From NCBI GenBank assembly GCA_030765055.1, contig CM060953.1:76453585-76517584 (forward strand): a stretch of 64,000 nucleotides of DNA, in the 5' to 3' direction. The notes below the pieces were generated by a model. The model was not told where the DNA came from and made no database searches. It saw nothing but the letters and a program-made list of their open reading frames with translations. Of this stretch, positions 10,118 through 21,150 are shown piece after piece. Each line of letters opens with the position of its first letter. Position 1 is the first letter of the stretch. This stretch comes from Mantis religiosa (Eukaryota > Arthropoda > Insecta > Mantodea > Mantidae). The translations under genes were made by a program, and so were the position numbers.

Positions 10118-13100
10118 TTAAATCCTAAAGTTTAACCTAATAAAGAATCTAAATACCTTCTCCGCTAATATGTTATCATCTGCTAGCATTTCTGCAAAGC
10201 TGGCCGGCAGCTGCAGAGACGTCCTAAGGTGTGCTAGGCAAAAGCACTCTAGCAGCATGTGTCGGACAGATAATGCTTCGTTGCAAAACGGACACAGTGG
10301 AGCAGGCTCCTTTTTAAAAAGAAAACTATGAGTAAAAAAGCAGTGTCCAATATGCAACCAAGCCAAACTCACCTCCTCGCAACAAGATGTATGACAGGAG
10401 GTAACCCAGGGAATCGGAAATTCTTTCACAGATCTAAGTTTATTATTGCGGAGAGCGGACCACTCTTCCTGCCAGCAGGTTTGTACAGCTCTCCACAATA
10501 CGGCCCTAAAATCTTCTGATGTCACAGATGGTACTCGAACCCTGGGCTTCATGGTAACTGTCTTGGCTGCTAAATCCGCCATTTCATTCCTGCCATTTCA
10601 AGCCTACGTGACCAGGGATCCATGCACACACCACGCTAATGCCAGAAGCGTGTAAAACGTTGAGGGCATCCTGGATACGCTGCACAATAGGGTGGTAGTT
10701 GTACAGCTGCCATAGGCTTTGAAGTGCACTGAGGGAATCACTCAGGATTAAGCAGTCCCCAATTTTCGTCGATGTATGTGTAAAATGACCCGGTATATTG
10801 CATAAAGCTCTGCAGTAAAAATGGAGGTGCTGCTAGTGTGGAATCCAAATGTATACGGTTCGGTTCCACACACGTAAACACAACCAACACCATTTGAGCT
10901 CTTGGAGCCATCAGTATAAATTATAAAATGGTCCTCATATTGTGATAAAAATTCTCAAAAAAATGTGCGGATACTAGACATAGACATGGTAGATTTATCA
11001 TATTTAGTCATGCCCAGATCTACGTGGGATGCCCTGCACAACCAAGGAGGGTATGTCCTCTGCCCCTTAGGATACATCTTGGGCAAGTTGTCTAAGGAGC
11101 TCCTGGAATCGAAAACCAGGTGGCTTTGGTTTAATAGAAGTGTTTCTATAATGCACATCCATTAAGGTGTTAAAGAACGGTGTAAACGACAGATATGTGG
11201 GCATGCAATTACGTCCACAGCCATAATTTGCTAACAACATGTTGCGCCTGTACTGCAGAGGAGGTTCTGCAGATTCAGCATACATGCTTATAACACGGCT
11301 CGTTGGAAATGCCCCAACTGCTATACATATGCCACAATTATGGACTGTGTCTAATCTCTTCAGCACAGATAGACGTGCTGAGCCATAAACGTCTAATTTG
11401 GAACGGATGAGTGCGCGATAAAGTCGCAATAATACTGTACGATCCTCTCCCCATGATTTTCCACTTAGTACCTGCAAGATATTTAAAGATCGGTCACATT
11501 GTGCTTTCAGTTGGGCTATATGTGACGACCAACTAAGTTTTCTATCAAATATCAATCCAAGGAACCTCATCTCATCTGCAAACGGGATTAGATCAGCGCC
11601 TAAATGGAGACTTGGAGGTAGTCGACTCTGACGATGCCAGAAGTTAGCACAGATTGTTTTCTCTGCGGAGAATCGGAAGCCGTTTTTTAAACTTCAATTC
11701 TTAAGGTTGTCTAAGGTGGTCTGTAGACGGCGCTCTTAAAATGGTGTGCACTGAGATGTACAGTAGACGGCAAAGTCGTCTACAAACAGGCATGACGAGA
11801 TCCCCAGAGGTACACATTTCGAGATAGAATTAATCGCAATAGCAAACAACGTAACACTTAGTACCGATCCCTGTGGTACACTGTTCTCTTGAACAAAAGA
11901 ATTCGAAAAAACTGAGCCAACCCTTACTTGGAATACGCGGTCTTTCAAGAATTCCTGAAGGAAGAGTGGTAGGAGTCCACGTATGTTCCAGATATGCAGA
12001 GTACACAGCAACCCTGCCCGCCAACACGTATCATAAGCCTTTTCAAGGTCAAAAAATATTCTGAGGGTTTGACAGTTTTTAAGAAATCCGTTCATAATCT
12101 GTGTCGACATGGACAAAAGATGATCCACTCTTGAACGGTGTTGGCCAAAACCGCACTGGATGTTATTCAGTAGGTTGTGCATTTCCAGCCACCATACCAA
12201 CCGCCCATTTATCATGCGTTCCATCACCTTGCATACGCAATTGGTGAGGGAAATAGGACAGTAGATAGAAGGGAGGTGACGGTCCTTACCAGCTTTCAAA
12301 ATAGGTATAATGGTGGCTTCTCACCACTTGTCAGGAAACGTGGCATCAACCCAAACACGGTTATAGACCTCGAACAGGAATGCCTTACCTTCAGGTGAGA
12401 GATGTTGTAACATTTGAATGTGGATTCCGTCCGGTCCTGGTGTTGTCAGTCGAGATGATGAAAGAGCGAGTTCTAATACTGCCAAAGTGAAGAGGCGGTT
12501 ATAATCTTCAAGGTTTCTGGAACTAAACACGAAATACTGAGATTCTACTTGAGTCTTAATTGAGATGAACTCAGGAGCATAATTATTTGAGCTAGACACC
12601 TGAGCGAAAGCACATCCGAAGGTGTTAGCCATGACAAACGGATCAACAACAACTCCTGCAGTTGTTTTCAGACCAGAGATTGGCAAGTGTGTCGATTTTC
12701 CGGCCACGCGCCTTAACTTATCCCATACATCAGAGGAAGGTGTACGTCTGTTAAAAGATTATATAAAGTTGTTCCATGAGGTCTTTTTGCTATCCTTAAC
12801 TATTTGCCTAGATTTTGCATGCGCTTTCTTGTACTCAATTAGATTACTTAGGGCAGGGTGTCGTTAGAATACCCTTAGAGCATGTCTACGAGCACGAATA
12901 GCATTCCGGCAGTCGTTGGTCCACCTTGGGACAGGAAATCGACCGGGGTGGCTAGCCGAACGTGGAATAGACTGTTCTGCAGTGGAAAGAATTTTCTCTG
13001 TGAGATGATCAACTAAATCATTCACAGAATCGTGTTCATTGTAATCAAAGACAGCCAACTGGGTGTAAAGGTTCCAGTTGGCACGATCAAAGCACCATCT

Positions 13101-13780
13101 AGGGATACGCAAGGGAGACACATCTTGTGCTAAGAGACTAAGAAGACATGGGAAGTGGTCGCTGGAATGTAAATCAGAGATGACATTCCACTGTAATGAA
13201 ACTGCTAACTGGGATGAACATACTGCCAAATCGATGTGGGAATAGGTGTTAAAGGTGTCTGAAAGGAACGTTGGCTCTCCGGTGTTCAGGAGAACCAAGT
13301 TATTGCTCTCCAAGAATTTTGCAATGAGGTTGCCTCTCAAACATGCCCGATTTGAGCCCCAAAGTGGGTGATGGGCATTACAGTCTCCCACTATGAGAAA
13401 TGGTGTTGATATTTGGGAAACCAGATATTCAAGGTCAGTTAACGAGAAGTCACCTGATGGAGGTAGATATACATTGCAAATGCAAAACTCGATTGATGGC
13501 AGCTTAATCCTTACAGCTACACATTGGATGTCAGATTGTAGCAGTAACGGATCTACAAATATGTCATCCCTGAGGAGCATCATAGTTCCCCTGTGAGCAG
13601 GAATACCCTCTTCTGTTTCAATATCGCACCTCAGTGGTGTGTAAAATTGTCTTGTGGTCGAGGCTTAGTCTCTTGTAAGCATACCAACAAGGGGTCTTGC
13701 TTATTGAGCAAAAGTTGGAGTTCTGGTCAATGTGATCTTAAACCTCATATGTTCCATTGAAGGATAGCCATGGGGATAGT
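10118..13780 (-). pseudogene. I-type LINE ORF2: APE endonuclease, RT, RNase H (decayed)
   Basis: From the N-terminus, 13583-12864 holds the apurinic-type endonuclease: VYLPPSGDFSLTD, FLIVGDCNAHHPLWGS and SSDHFPCLLSLL (the SDH catalytic motif). 12707-12321 holds RT fingers (TPGPDGIHIQMLQHLSP). 12299-11736 holds the palm with FFDLEKAYDTCWRAG, NSVPQGSVLSVTLFAIAIN and LFVDDFAVYC. 11570-11067 is the thumb (FLGLIFDRKLSWSSHI). RNase H remnants lie at 11.0-10.5 kb and the C-terminal CPFCNEALSVRHMLLEC segment at 10582-10118. The blocks lie in different frames with stops, so the gene is dead. Element D at 59-64 kb shows the intact arrangement. Confidence 0.85.
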
Positions 13781-13789
13781 AATGGGATA

Positions 13790-15260
13790 TGTCAAATAAA
13801 TATGCACATTACGTGGATTTTAGCGGTGGTTGGATCAATTTGCCCTTTTTATTGGGTGTAGGGCTAGTTTCTGCAGGTTTATCCTGCCTCTTCTTTGCTG
13901 CAGATGCAGCAGCGTGGTCAGGTATTTCCTGCTCCATATCTTCTATGGAAGAGGACCGTTTTCCTTCTACAACTTTCGGTTCAAGAGTCGCCGGTCTGAG
14001 TACTCCCCAAATGCTGACTCCAAAGGTGATCTCGGAGATGTTCTTGGGCTTCTCTTTCCCTTGGTGTTTTCGGGATCAGGCTTTGCGCTTTGTTTCAGGA
14101 AGGCAGTTCTATCATACTGGGTCTCGAACTTTATTTCTGGTGCATGATACGTTACGGGCAATCTGGTCTTTTTGCTAGACGTTGATGGTTTGTCAGGCGA
14201 TTTAACTGAGATGTTCTTATTTGCAGTAGCTTTATGTGGTGTGGACGGAGCTGTACGTATTGGCGATGCTATTGGTTGCGATCTAGGCACTAGAACTTTC
14301 TCTGATATAGTTGCCCCATTCATATCACATGTTTGAGTACCAGCTTCCCGTTTTAGTGACGGGGTAGCCTCCACACAGCTGTAGGTATGGGAACTGGTTA
14401 CAGAGGGCTTGTGGATACGAAGAAGTTTCCGGGCTTCTGAAAAGGATACCTTCTCTTTAACCTGGATCTCCTGAATAGCTCGCTCTTCAATATAACGGGG
14501 GCATTCTCGTGAACTAGATGGATGTTCACCACTACAGTTAACACATGCTGGAAGTGATGTACATGCATTTTCATGCACGACGTCTCCACAGCTGACACAT
14601 GTAGGTACACCTTTACAGAAGTCACTAGTGTGACCGAACCGCTGACATTTGTAGCATCTCAGAGGGTTAGGAATATATGGTCTAACCTCTATTACTTCAT
14701 ATCCTGCCTTTATCCTTTGGGGAAGATCTACCCGAACAAAGCTCAAGAACAGGGTAGGAGTAGGGACCATTTCCCCTCGCTCTCTCCATTGCACACGATA
14801 GACTACTATTACGCCTTGTTCTTGAAGGTTCCCCCAAATATCCTCGTTGGACATGCCATCCAACGCACTAGTGTTTACAACTCTGTGTGAGGAATTCAGG
14901 GTCCTATGCAACTCCACTTTGACTGGCTAACTGCCTGTATCTTAGCTGCCTGGGATGCTGAAATTGCTTCCACCAGCTGCGTGCCATTCCTAGATTTTGT
15001 ACAGGACTTTACTGCACCAGCTATGTTTGCCAGACACTTCTGTATCAAAAATGGATTAACGGTCGAAAAACTCCTGCCTTCCTCTGTTCTTTTAATCACC
15101 AAGTAGCGAGGACCACACTCAACTACTTCTTTTACATTGTTCTTAAACAATTCTATTCCACTTTTCATAAAATTTTTGTTAGGATTGTGGTTTACCATAA
15201 TAGATGGAATACATTTCATCCCCCAGTGCTTCCCACCCACCACGGAGCCCAACAAGGGGT
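13790..15260 (-). pseudogene. I-type LINE ORF1 (Gag-like) of copy B
   Basis: Two overlapping open segments, 15315-14896 and 14917-13967, together give an RNA-binding ORF1: N-terminal GPRYLVIKRTEEGRSFSTVN, SALDGMSNEDIWGNL, and CCHC knuckles CYKCQRFGHTSDFC, CVSCGDVVHENAC and CVNCSGEHPSSSREC. Then come ERAIQEIQVKEKVSFSEARK and a basic Ser/Pro-rich tail. A frameshift near 14900-14917 and a stop at 13967 interrupt it; homologous C-terminal text continues to about 13830. The likely role is coating element RNA. Confidence 0.8.
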
Positions 15261-15657
15261 CATCCCACTGGGATGACAGGGCTACACAGGGGATATAGCG
15301 AGCTCGCTGTCCCACTCACCCTTGAGTTCGGTACAATACCTAGTCCTGGCCGATTGATTAGGGGTGGGTTAGTCCCTAACCTCCTGTTTAGGCGAAGCAG
15401 AAACCAAAGTAGTGTATCGGAAATGTGCACCCTCCCCGAATTCAGAAGAACACTGGAACGAGCTCAGATGCGCATCCCTCAACCACCAGGACAAACCTTT
15501 CCACCGACACAGGTCTCCACGCACGGCCTATACGTGGGTGGGCATTTTGTCTGACCCCTCACCACTAAGAGGAACCCATATCGACGGTGTCAGTTTGGCT
15601 CGGGACCTCGGGATCGCCAATTCCCGTACCTCCCGCAGTAGGCCCCTGGGGAGATTG
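15261..15657 (-). other. 5' UTR of I-type LINE copy B
   Basis: Leader of about 400 bp before ORF1, ending exactly at the target duplication. It is GC-richer than the flanks and matches the leader of copy A at 4261-4667. It would carry the internal promoter in a live copy; no clear promoter element was identified. Confidence 0.6.
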
Positions 15658-15994
15658 TCATGAGCTGGATTGATCACACTGGTACGCCATAATTTGGAGA
15701 CCTCAGCTCTAGAGTTTAAGACATTAAGTAACAATCAGAAATTAAATATAAGAATGGTTACTGGGTCTGATAAGCAGTAGTAGATATCTGGATTAAAGTA
15801 TTTTACAAAAACGTTTTGCAAATGAGTGAATTAGTGTTTAAACATTAATTTTAAAAACACAGAAATTATTATAACTGTAAAATATTTCTACAGTATCTTT
15901 GAACAAATACATGTATCTAAAATCCAAATCACAGTATCTCTTTTAATAATAATTTTCTTTAATTTAAGGTTATATTTTGCCATTTATTGCTTAC

Positions 15995-16090
15995 CTCAGG
16001 AAGCATCACATAATACACGTAATCCTTAGAATAAACATCTTTTCTGAGCCTCTTGTAGTATTCATCTAGGACTGAATGTAGCTGCTGAAT
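15995..16090 (-). CDS. Candidate host-gene internal exon (96 bp, unidentified)
   Basis: On the minus strand a pyrimidine-rich tract ending TTCTTCTTCTGCAG is followed by 96 bases open in one frame and then GAG|GTAAGC, a strong donor. The exon translates to 32 residues beginning IQQLHSVLDEYYKRL and ending YYVMLPE. It is in phase 0 at both ends, helical and charged, unlike any transposon protein in the window. Good splice sites on both sides and codon-like composition suggest a real host gene read on the minus strand, with neighbouring exons outside this window or unrecognised. I cannot name the gene. PLE and LINE debris on both sides would then be intronic. Confidence 0.6.
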
Positions 16091-16327
16091 CTGCAGAAGA
16101 AGAAAAAAAAGATCATACATTTGTAAGCAAATTCATATTAAAATATAACCTACTGTTTATGAACAAAGGCAATTGCAACATTAGTATTACACAAGATTTA
16201 TTCAGTAAAGTATAATAAAATGTCCAAAGTATAAAAACTGAAAGAAGTGTAGAGACAGTGAAGCACAAGTTAAAATAAAAGTGAATCGAGAAGATATTGA
16301 CACATTGCTTCACTCACACGGTTTTTC

Positions 16328-16372
16328 ACAGGACACGTTTCAAGAACAGTTGCTCCCATCATCAGCTGAGTC
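16328..16372 (-). ncRNA. Hammerhead-ribozyme motif (FB16, copy 1)
   Basis: Minus strand: CTGATGA (16365-16359), imperfect stem II (GGGAGCAAC / TGTTCTT), GAAA at 16341-16338, and short stem III ACGTGT followed by C as the expected cleavage base. The core is intact. A two-base stem III loop makes an isolated monomer weak; such motifs are thought to work as dimers. Confidence 0.6.
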
Positions 16373-16415
16373 TCAACTAGTGCAAAAACTATAATTTGCA
16401 CTCACACTGTTTCTC

Positions 16416-16460
16416 ACAGGACACGTTTCAAGAACAGTTGCTCCCATCATCAGCTGAGTC
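16416..16460 (-). ncRNA. Hammerhead-ribozyme motif (FB16, copy 2)
   Basis: Tandem duplicate of the previous motif with the same boxes: CTGATGA at 16453-16447 and GAAA at 16429-16426. Two tandem hammerheads of the same sense in one molecule could form the double hammerhead needed for short stem III. Confidence 0.6.
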
Positions 16461-16495
16461 TCAACTAGTGCAAAAACTATAATTTGCACTCGAGA

Positions 16496-16540
16496 CTCAG
16501 CTGATCATGGGAGCAACTGTTCTTGAAACATGTCCTGTGT
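16496..16540 (+). ncRNA. Hammerhead-like motif, box 1 mutated (FB16, copy 3)
   Basis: Plus strand: CTGATCA in place of CTGATGA, the same stem II sequence, GAAA at 16525-16528, then ACATGT and C. The inverted counterpart of copies 1 and 2; the box 1 change probably kills it. Confidence 0.5.
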
Positions 16541-16845
16541 AAAACAGTGTGAGTAAAGCAATGTGTCAATATCTTCTCGATTCACTTTTATTATAATAAA
16601 ATGTGTTTACTCTTATTATTAATTTTTAGATGAGTCGTATTTATTACACATCTGCTTCACTTTCGTACCACTCTTATTTTAAGAATACCCCTTACTCTTC
16701 CTCCCTATGCTTATTTCTTTTTGGAATTCTAGGGATATACGTGAATGTAATGACATCATAATCACGAAGTGACTGTCTTCTATGTTGTTAATGGTATTAC
16801 TAAAATTATGAACAATTTGCTACATTCTCATTCAAATTCCTTTGA

Positions 16846-17180
16846 GATTGAGATTGTTTATTCAACAATTGTAATAGTTTTACAAGGTTTCATCATGTGA
16901 AGTATACATAAAGTTAGTTACAATGGAGAGGTGCTACTATCTATATTTACAATTTTGACTCTACAGTTTTAACCATTATTTTAACCATTATTTGTTTTTG
17001 CAATTTTTATATTCTTCTATTGTATAGAAAGCATTCCTAATCAGATAAGATTTTATTTGTTCTTTCCCTATTTCTTTAATCCAGTGAGATAAATGATTGT
17101 ATAAATATTTTGCCTTACTTTCAATACATTTATTTTGTAATGAGCCTCTTAGTCTATTTCTTAATTAATTTTCTTTTGTT
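16846..17180 (-). pseudogene. LINE C-terminal tail relic
   Basis: Minus strand near 17125-16990 reads YLYNHLSHWIKEIGKEQIKS and YLIRNAFYTIEEY, the end of a CR1/Jockey-like LINE protein. A 3' UTR follows, ending TGAATAAACAATCTC at about 16846 with an AATCTC-type tail. Extremely 5'-truncated; no catalytic part is present. Confidence 0.6.
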
Positions 17181-17210
17181 CTTGTGTGTTGGAGCCTTAC
17201 ACTGCAGAAA

Positions 17211-17579
17211 ATGAACAGAGAACAGGGAAGGAATGTGCCGAATCTGCAAAATCGAAACATATGGGCAGGTCAACACCCCGTAATGAGCGTGCCAGATAGG
17301 ATTACAACCGAGCAGATGTCAGAAGGGGAGGAAAGGACGTTAACCATTGGAGGGGAAGAGGCCAGAGATGGAGGGGAAGGACAAGAGACTTACAAACGGG
17401 AAGAAGACAGCGTAGTGCGGTCACAGAACGATAGGACAGAAGAGAGAGGAAACATAGCGATGGATGTGGCAAGTATACATGTAATGGAGCAAAGTAAATC
17501 GTTAAGGTTGTCGAGTGTGAGTGAGTTAAACAAAATGGTGGAAAGAGGGGGAGTTGGTGGAAGGGGGGAGAGTGGATCA
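17211..17579 (+). other. Possible ORF1-like segment of the LINE
   Basis: A 123-codon open stretch from ATG 17211 is rich in Glu, Arg and Gly (EGEERTLTIGGEEARDGGEG). It lies directly upstream of the endonuclease of the same LINE and on the same strand, where ORF1 would be. No RNA-binding or zinc-knuckle motif is visible, so coding status is uncertain. Confidence 0.35.
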
Positions 17580-17701
17580 TAGTGGTGTTCATCCAAGAAA
17601 TAGGAGGGAGAGAGATGGTGACAACGCGAGTAACACGGCAACAGAAATTAGTGGCTAAAGAAGGCAAACTTTCCTTCTTTTCAAGAAATAAATAGCAAAA
17701 A

Positions 17702-19600
17702 ATGTTAAAGCTGATGTTCTGGAATGCTGAGGGTTTGAAAAGTAAGATGATTAATGGAGAGTTGCAGAATATAACAGCTGGGCAAGACATAGTTGGAATT
17801 GCAGAAACGTGGCTAGAAAATGAGTTAATACACTTAAGAGGTTTTAGTTATATAGGCACTAGGGCCACTAAAAGGAGAGAGAGAGGGAGAGGGAGAGGGA
17901 GAGGGGAGAGGGAGAGGGAGAGGGAGAGAGGGAGAGAGGGAGAGAGGGGAGAGAGGGGGAGAGGGGGAGAGGGGGAGAGGGGGAGAGGGGGGAGAGGGGG
18001 NNNNNNNNNNNNNNNNNNNNNNNNNNNNNNNNNNNNNNNNNNNNNNNNNNNNNNNNNNNNNNNNNNNNNNNNNNNNNNNNNNNNNNNNNNNNNNNNNNNN
18101 NNNNNNNNNNNNNNNNNNNNNNNNNNNNNNNNNNNNNNNNNNNNNNNNNNNNNNNNNNNNNNNNNNNNNNNNNNNNNNNNNNNNNNNNNNNNNNNNNNNN
18201 NNNNNNNNNNNNNNNNNNNNNNNNNNNNNNNNNNNNNNNNNNNNNNNNNNNNNNNNNNNNNNNNNNNNNNNNNNNNNNNNNNNNNNNNNNNNNNNNNNNN
18301 NNNNNNNNNNNNNNNNNNNNNNNNNNNNNNNNNNNNNNNNNNNNNNNNNNNNNNNNNNNNNNNNNNNNNNNNNNNNNNNNNNNNNNNNNNNNNNNNNNNN
18401 NNNNNNNNNNNNNNNNNNNNNNNNNNNNNNNNNNNNNNNNNNNNNNNNNNNNNNNNNNNNNNNNNNNNNNNNNNNNNNNNNNNNNNNNNNNNNNNNNNNN
18501 NNNNNNNNNNNNNNNNNNNNNNNNNNNNNNNNNNNNNNNNNNNNNNNNNNNNNNNNNNNNNNNNNNNNNNNNNNNNNNNNNNNNNNNNNNNNNNNNNNNN
18601 NNNNNNNNNNNNNNNNNNNNNNNNNNNNNNNNNNNNNNNNNNNNNNNNNNNNNNNNNNNNNNNNNNNNNNNNNNNNNNNNNNNNNNNNNNNNNNNNNNNN
18701 NNNNNNNNNNNNNNNNNNNNNNNNNNNNNNNNNNNNNNNNNNNNNNNNNNNNNNNNNNNNNNNNNNNNNNNNNNNNNNNNNNNNNNNNNNNNNNNNNNNN
18801 NNNNNNNNNNNNNNNNNNNNNNNNNNNNNNNNNNNNNNNNNNNNNNNNNNNNNNNNNNNNNNNNNNNNNNNNNNNNNNNNNNNNNNNNNNNNNNNNNNNN
18901 NNNNNNNNNNNNNNNNNNNNNNNNNNNNNNNNNNNNNNNNNNNNNNNNNNNNNNNNNNNNNNNNNNNNNNNNNNNNNNNNNNNNNNNNNNNNNNNNNNNN
19001 GAGAGAGAGAGCTTCAGGAGTTGGAGCATTTGTTAGGTCAGAGGTACTCAATGGTAAGAGAATAGAGCCAATGGTAAAGGATAATAGGAATGTAACCTGG
19101 TTAATAATCAAGAAAGGCCCAGAAATAGAGCATAGGAATAGGAATAGTTTATAACCCTCCCACAACATCAAGCTTTTTTGACAATAGAATATTTAATAAA
19201 CTAGAGGACAATATGGAGGAGCTAAGGCACAAATTTCAGGGCATAGTGTTTTTGTTAATGGGGGATTTCAATGCTAGAATAGGCGAAGAGAAAATTAAAT
19301 TAATAAGGCATGATGGTGAAATAGGTAGAGAGAAAGCACATGAATGGGTAAGGAATAGCAGGACAAGGTACTCAACAAAGAGGGGGTAAAATTGCTCCAT
19401 TTTTGTGAAGCAGATGTGTAAAAAATGCGACTCATCTAAAATTTAATAATATTGAATAATTTGTTTATATGTAATGGGGCAGTAAAAGGGGATGAGGATG
19501 GCGAATATACATTTGCAAATAACAACGGTCGAAGTGTGGTTGACTATATCTTGTGTAGTGAGGAGCTCATTAAAGAATTAATAATTTCAAAATAACAAAC
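17702..19600 (+). pseudogene. LINE APE-type endonuclease, interrupted by gap
   Basis: From 17702 the plus strand reads LKLMFWNAEGLKSK and QDIVGIAETWLENE, the Asn- and Glu-bearing metal-binding blocks of AP-like LINE endonucleases. The frame runs into GA-rich repeat and the N gap. Beyond it, near 19255, LLMGDFNARIGEEK carries the GDFNAR motif. Stops near 19155 and 19390 show decay. The long frame through the gap is an artefact of unread bases, not a real 444-residue protein. Confidence 0.65.
17877..19012. repeat. GA-rich simple repeat with 1000-base assembly gap
   Basis: 17877-18000 is almost purely GAGAGG/GGGAGA repeat; 18001-19000 are exactly 1000 Ns; 19001-19012 resumes with GAGAGAGA. The round gap size indicates a placeholder where the repeat could not be assembled, so the true length is unknown. 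Confidence 0.95.
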
Positions 19601-19739
19601 GAAATACTGAGTAGTGGCCACTTCCCGTTAGGGATAGAAATAGGATTGATAGAAGAAGAAAGCAAGAGAAAGGAGGAGGGTGAGCTTAAAGTAGTGAGTG
19701 CATTTAGATGGAGGGAAGAAATGAAGGAGGAATTACTAA

Positions 19740-21150
19740 CTGAAATAAACTCAGAAATATAAAAAATAATAAGAATAGGCATAGAGGTTGCATTGAATGA
19801 GAACAATATAGAAAGAGACTTAGAGCTAATGAAACTAATAGTTATAAGGGCAGGGATAAAAATGAAAGTAAAAGGGAAAATGAAACAAATAAGTAATAGC
19901 TGGTTTGATGAGGTGTGCGGTAGAGCTAGAAGGGAAGTGTTTAAAAACCTGGCTTGTTGGAGAAGAACGGGGGATGGTAGAGATAGGATGATTATGGTAA
20001 TAAGTAGAGAAGTGTACAAGAAATTATTAGAACAAAAAAAGAACGAGTGGCAGGATAGTATTCAAAAGAAAATAAAGGATGCCATACAACAAAAAGATAT
20101 TAATAAAATAAATATGGGGTATGGTGAGTGAAATGATTAAACAGAAGGGGGTGAAAAATGAGATAACATCACAGGAATGGCTGAAGTACTTTAGAGACCT
20201 AGTTGCAGAAAGGGAGTGGATAAATAGAGATAATACACAGTTGGGCAACCTGAGGATAGACGATGAGATATTAGACAGAGAAATTACTCAAATTGAAGTT
20301 TTTCAACAAATAAGAAGCTTAAAGGGCGGTAAAGCAGCGGGCATGGATGGAATTCCAGGGGAGTTTTGGAAGAGATATGGGGAAACATCAAGTGGATTAA
20401 AGAATATAACTAAGTTATTTAATAAGATGAAAGATGCTAGGAAATTACCTGACTGCTGGAAAACAAGTGTGATTGTACCAATATTTAAAGGAAAGGAGGG
20501 TGTGAATAGGCCAGAGAATTACAGGAGGTTAAGCTTACTATCTATAATTGGGAAAATGTATATGGGTATACTAGCGGACAGATTAATGGATTGGGCGGAA
20601 AGAGAAAATAAAATATCAGAATTTCAAGCTGGATTTACGGAAAAAAGACAGACTATAGATAATATATTTATAATCAAGATGTTAATTGATAAATACTTGA
20701 GCAGGAAAAGGGGCAGATTGTATATGTTTTTTGTGGATTTTGAGAAAGCGTTCGATACGATAAACACGGAGGCTTTAAAATGGAAACTAAGAAGAAAAGG
20801 GGTGAGCGAGAAGTTTATAAACAAAATGGATAAAATTTATAGTGGGGTGAAATTCACAATAAGATGTGGGTTGAATGTATTGTCAGAAGAAGCCGAACAA
20901 AAGTTAGGCTTAAGAAAGGGGTGCAAATTGAGTACTATACTATTCAATTTATTTATAGACGACATAATAGAGAGGGTTAAGGAAAGCAATGCCCATTGCC
21001 CAATAATAATGAACAAAGAGATCCCTGGTTTATTGTGCACGGATGATTTGACGGTAGGAGCAATTTCCATAATAGAACTACAAAAATCAATTGAGGCAAT
21101 CCATAGGTTTTGCGCTGACTGGGGACTAAGAATAAACAGAAAGAAATAAA
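19740..21150 (+). pseudogene. LINE reverse transcriptase domain
   Basis: The longest open part, 20121-21149, reads LKGGKAAGMDGIPGEFWK (fingers), CWKTSVIVPIFKGKEG and PENYRRLSLLSIIGKMY (motif 2), and QAGFTEKRQTIDNIF. Then come MFFVDFEKAFDTINTE (motif A with its Asp), LGLRKGCKLSTILFNLFID (motif B) and LLCTDDLTVGA (motif C, with YADD changed to CTDD but both Asp kept). 19740-20120 is the domain between endonuclease and RT. The two catalytic Asp remain, but stops flank the segment, so the element cannot be translated whole. Confidence 0.8.

Larger units (their letters stand above)
9917..15657 (-). mobile_element. I-type LINE copy B, full length but decayed
   Basis: A 5.74-kb minus-strand element bounded by the 10-bp duplication TCATGAGCTG at 9907-9916 and 15658-15667. 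It contains a 5' UTR (15657-15261), ORF1 with zinc knuckles, and ORF2 with APE endonuclease, RT, RNase H and a Cys/His tail. The 3' UTR ends in GAT repeats (9917-9934 on the plus strand) just before a stem-like GGGCACTCAAC / TTATCAGTGCCC motif. The order and RNase H place it in the I superfamily. ORF2 is broken into at least five segments. It is inserted in the hAT element at 8539-15706. Confidence 0.88.
8539..15706. mobile_element. hAT-like DNA transposon, internally deleted, split by a LINE
   Basis: The left end, CAGCAGTCTCCAAACT (8539-8554), pairs with the right end AATTTGGAGACCTCAG (15691-15706, inverted), the CAG...CTG form of hAT termini. The flanks CTTAAGAG (8531-8538) and CTCTAGAG (15707-15714) fit a decayed 8-bp hAT target duplication (6 of 8). 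The I-type LINE at 9917-15657 sits near the right end. Without it the hAT is only about 1.4 kb and keeps only an N-terminal transposase relic. The termini are short and mutated; the pairing is supported by the internal hAT coding relic. Confidence 0.65.
16224..16591. mobile_element. Palindromic miniature PLE (fold-back FB16)
   Basis: The element is bounded by TATAATAAAATGT at 16211-16223 and 16592-16604 (13-bp target duplication). It has a 51-bp left extension (16224-16274), a minus-oriented PLE 3' end carried twice in tandem (repeat unit about 87 bp; 16316-16402 and 16403-16490), then an inverted plus-oriented 3' end to 16591. It has no coding sequence. The extension matches that of the PLE compound at 32956-33001 (AGAGACAGTGAAGCACAA shared), so both belong to one subfamily. 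Three hammerhead-like motifs lie inside. Confidence 0.85.

Noticed and set aside
16316..16590. A CRISPR-like array (repeated about 87-bp units)
   Set aside because: Only two tandem units plus an inverted one, no spacers, and clear homology to PLE 3' ends.
17702..19036. A 444-residue plus-strand frame and two long minus-strand frames across 17834-19171
   Set aside because: They exist only because 1000 Ns cannot contain stop codons, and because GA/CT repeat has no stops in several frames.
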